NCBI RefSeq assembly: GCF_024758505.1
Contig: NZ_CP077970.1
Location: 5,208,001-5,272,000 of the forward strand
Length of the DNA: 64,000 nt
Reading direction: 5' to 3'
Origin: Bradyrhizobium arachidis
GTDB lineage: Bacteria > Pseudomonadota > Alphaproteobacteria > Rhizobiales > Xanthobacteraceae
The notes under the pieces: model-generated
Databases searched by the model: none
Told to the model about the DNA's origin: nothing
What the model saw: only the letters and a program-made list of their open reading frames with translations
Shown: positions 61,929 through 64,000 of the stretch, in pieces
How the letters are laid out: the number at the start of each line of letters is the position of its first letter
Numbering within the stretch: position 1 is the first letter of the stretch
Program-made: the position numbers and the translations under genes

Positions 61929-62726
61929 ATGTCCATCAGAGTTGCCACCTGGAACGTCAATTCGGTCCGGCAGCGGATCGACCTCCTCCTGACCTGGCTG
62001 AAGGAATGCTCGCCAGACATCGTCTGCCTCCAGGAGATCAAATGCGTCGATGACGCCTTCCCGCGGCTGGAGATCGAGGCGCTCGGCTACAATGTGGTGA
62101 CCCACGGGCAGAAGACCTTCAACGGGGTCGCCCTGCTCTCAAAATACCGGTTCGACGAGACCAAGTCGGGGCTCGCCGGTGACGACGAGGACGCGCATGC
62201 TCGCTTCCTCGAAGGCGTGGTCACGCTGAAGCGCGGGGTGCTGCGCATCGCCTGCCTCTATCTGCCCAACGGTAATCCGGTCGGCACCGAGAAATATCCC
62301 TACAAGCTCAAATGGATGTCGCGGCTTCTTGAGTATTCGAAGGAGCGGCTTAAGGAGGAAGTCCCGCTGATCCTCGCCGGCGACTTCAACGTCATCCCCG
62401 CAGCACGTGACGTCTATAATCCGGCGGCTTGGACCGAGGACGCGCTGTTCAAGGCCGAGACGCGCGAGAGTTTTCAGTCCCTGCTCGGCCTTGGGCTGAC
62501 CGACGCGCTGCGCGCGGTGACCGACGAGCCCGGGCTCTACACCTTCTGGGACTACCAGGCCGGCGCCTGGCAGAAGAACCAGGGGCTTCGCATCGACCAT
62601 CTGCTGCTGTCGCCGCAGGCGAGCGACAAGCTCGCCAATGTCGGCATCGACAGCTATGTGCGCGGCTGGGAGAAGCCGTCGGACCACGTGCCGGTGTGGG
62701 CGGATCTGGATCTGGACGCAGCGTAA
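61929..62726 (+). CDS. xthA: Exodeoxyribonuclease III
   Basis: The 265-residue enzyme is an AP endonuclease/3'-exonuclease for base-excision repair. It has ATWNVNSVRQRIDLLLTWL, LQEIKC with Glu36, GDFNVIPAARDVYNP, and the C-terminal RIDHLLLSP and SDHVPVW signatures. ATG at 61929. Convergent with exoR. Confidence 0.95.
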   Translation: MSIRVATWNVNSVRQRIDLLLTWLKECSPDIVCLQEIKCVDDAFPRLEIEALGYNVVTHGQKTFNGVALLSKYRFDETKSGLAGDDEDAHARFLEGVVTLKRGVLRIACLYLPNGNPVGTEKYPYKLKWMSRLLEYSKERLKEEVPLILAGDFNVIPAARDVYNPAAWTEDALFKAETRESFQSLLGLGLTDALRAVTDEPGLYTFWDYQAGAWQKNQGLRIDHLLLSPQASDKLANVGIDSYVRGWEKPSDHVPVWADLDLDAA

Positions 62727-62752
62727 CGCCCGAGGCGGTCAGCCGCTGGCGA

Positions 62753-63595
62753 TTATTCTCGCCGGCCCTGCAGCCACTGCGCCAGCATTTGGTAGCACAT
62801 GGCGCGGTCGTCGTCGGAGGCTTTTGCGTAGGCCCGGTTGTAGCTTTCCTGGATCCAGGACTCGTCAGCGCTCGCGCCGTCACGCGCGCCGTCACGTGCC
62901 AGCGTCAGCCACATCAGGCCGCGCGCCCGCTGCGGCGGCAGACGGTCGCCGTTGAACAGCATCTGCCCGAGCAGTGCCTGAGCCTGGTGCTGGCCCTTCT
63001 GCGCTGCAAGTCGCAGCCAGCGCGCGCCGTAGGTGAAATCTTCACGCGAGGCGTCCGGCGTCTTCAGATAGAGCCGTGCGAGATCGTACTGCGCGTCCGC
63101 ATTGCCGAAATAGGACGCGGCATAGGAGAACATCTCACGCGCCCTCTCGGGGTCCGACTTGACCTTCGAGTTCGGGATACCGCTGAGGTAGTAGCGGCCG
63201 AGCGCGACGAAGGCGTTGGCCACGATCTGCGCCTGCGGCGCCGACGGGCTGTCCTCGGCATGGGCGTTGGCAATCCGGCTGAAATATTCGAAGGCGCGCA
63301 GGTCATCCTGGGCGACACCGTCGCCATTGGCGTACATGCGGCCGAGCTTCCACTGCGCGGCGTAATGGCCACCCTCGGCTGCATATTGCAGCGCGGTCAG
63401 CGACGAGGTCTCGGGCGCGGTGGCCGCGGAGGGCACAGCCTTGCGCAGCGCGCCGGCCGCATTGGGCGCCGGCGAACCCACTGGAATCGTGGCGTCTTTC
63501 GGATTGACCGGCGCACCGTCGAAGGCGTACGCCGGCATGGCCAGCGCTGCGGCCCCGAACACAAACGCAACTATGGTACGCCTAGATGTCCGCAT
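62753..63595 (-). CDS. exoR: ExoR-like periplasmic Sel1-repeat regulator
   Basis: The 280-residue protein has a signal peptide ([20 protein letters not shown]) and Sel1 repeats with [40 protein letters not shown] and [20 protein letters not shown]. These match Sinorhizobium ExoR, a periplasmic inhibitor of the ExoS/ChvI system that controls exopolysaccharide and motility. The start at 63595 overlaps the ilvD end by 14 bases. No exoS or chvI in the window. Confidence 0.92.
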   Translation of the reverse strand: MRTSRRTIVAFVFGAAALAMPAYAFDGAPVNPKDATIPVGSPAPNAAGALRKAVPSAATAPETSSLTALQYAAEGGHYAAQWKLGRMYANGDGVAQDDLRAFEYFSRIANAHAEDSPSAPQAQIVANAFVALGRYYLSGIPNSKVKSDPERAREMFSYAASYFGNADAQYDLARLYLKTPDASREDFTYGARWLRLAAQKGQHQAQALLGQMLFNGDRLPPQRARGLMWLTLARDGARDGASADESWIQESYNRAYAKASDDDRAMCYQMLAQWLQGRRE

Positions 63596-64000
63596 AGCAC
63601 TGTTTCTCGTGCGCGCCACCCGGATGGGTCACTGCCCCACCGACTGCTGGCCCTACCTGCTGAGCATACTTCCAGAGCGCACCCGATGTATGGTTAGTCG
63701 CGCGAGCGCGCCATTTGGTTGCGCGCTGAGCCAGCTCGTCGTCGCTCAATTTTACGTTAAGGGTACCGTCGACGGCGTCGATCTCGATGATGTCACCGTC
63801 CTCGAGCAGGCCGATCGGGCCGCCGACTGCGGCCTCAGGGCCGACATGACCGATGCAGAAGCCGCGGGTGGCACCGGAGAACCGGCCGTCGGTGATGAGC
63901 GCGATCTTGCCGCCCATGCCCTGCCCGGTCAGCGCCGCAGTGGTCTGGAGCATTTCCCGCATGCCGGGGCCGCCCTTGGGGCCCTCGTAGCGGATCACGA
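63582..64000 (-). CDS. ilvD: Dihydroxy-acid dehydratase, C-terminal part
   Basis: Only the last 139 codons are inside the window; the start lies beyond 64000. The visible [37 protein letters not shown] and [20 protein letters not shown] match IlvD, the Fe-S enzyme of branched-chain amino-acid synthesis. The stop overlaps the start of exoR by 14 bases. Confidence 0.95.
   Translation of the reverse strand, partial: VIRYEGPKGGPGMREMLQTTAALTGQGMGGKIALITDGRFSGATRGFCIGHVGPEAAVGGPIGLLEDGDIIEIDAVDGTLNVKLSDDELAQRATKWRARATNHTSGALWKYAQQVGPAVGGAVTHPGGAHEKQCYADI

Overview
The window looks like a stretch of chromosome from a Bradyrhizobium-type alphaproteobacterium. The DNA is GC-rich with GC-ending codons. 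It has the alphaproteobacterial order dgt-argS-SPOR-nagZ-scpA-scpB-tatA-tatB-tatC-serS-surE-pcm-nlpD on one strand, an ExoR homologue, a GapR/DUF2312 start, FixK-type and EcfG-type promoter motifs, and several families of palindromic intergenic repeats of the kind common in rhizobial genomes. No tRNA, rRNA, CRISPR array or intact insertion sequence was seen.

Layout. 1-8 kb: small stress, envelope or unknown proteins (transglycosylase-like protein, PhnA-type zinc ribbon, phasin with a 12-bp minisatellite, two paralogous secreted peptides), then a DUF5939-type class III nucleotide cyclase. 7.9-8.2 kb is a block of palindromic repeats. 8.3-18.8 kb: Flp pilin, PdxY, a Ca2+/H+ antiporter gene broken by one missing base, a WG-repeat protein, a small c-type cytochrome, an AAA ATPase, a PCC/DUF296 protein with an acyl-CoA synthetase, and small secreted proteins. 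18.9-29 kb: envelope proteins (SPW-repeat membrane protein, LTXXQ protein, Omp25-like porin, SphA/MetA-type beta-barrel, TPR protein, DUF2189 membrane protein, MltB-like transglycosylase). Three of these genes carry FixK-like boxes about 41 bp before a plausible transcription start, which suggests a small low-oxygen regulon.

29.8-33.2 kb: DUF1127 peptide, trmFO, a RIO-like kinase fused to what looks like the C-terminal lobe of an adenylate-forming enzyme, and a CAP-domain protein. 33.4-55.4 kb is mostly core: ilvA; then yajC-secD-secF followed by homologues of the mitochondrial complex I assembly factors NDUFAF3 and NDUFAF6; DUF815 ATPase; NlpD-like protein, Pcm, SurE, SerS, TatABC, ScpAB, NagZ, SPOR protein, ArgS and dGTPase. 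These genes link protein export, cell-wall turnover and division, chromosome segregation and translation.

55.5-64 kb: an A-type Fe-S carrier, a probable serine-recombinase remnant, an O-methyltransferase divergent from a winged-helix/alpha-beta-hydrolase fusion with an inverted-repeat candidate operator between them, a secreted Cys-rich protein, a hybrid histidine kinase, exonuclease III, exoR, and the 3' end of ilvD running off the window.

All family names come from motif and family recognition by eye. No database search was run. Start codons were chosen from Shine-Dalgarno spacing, signal peptides and family length.
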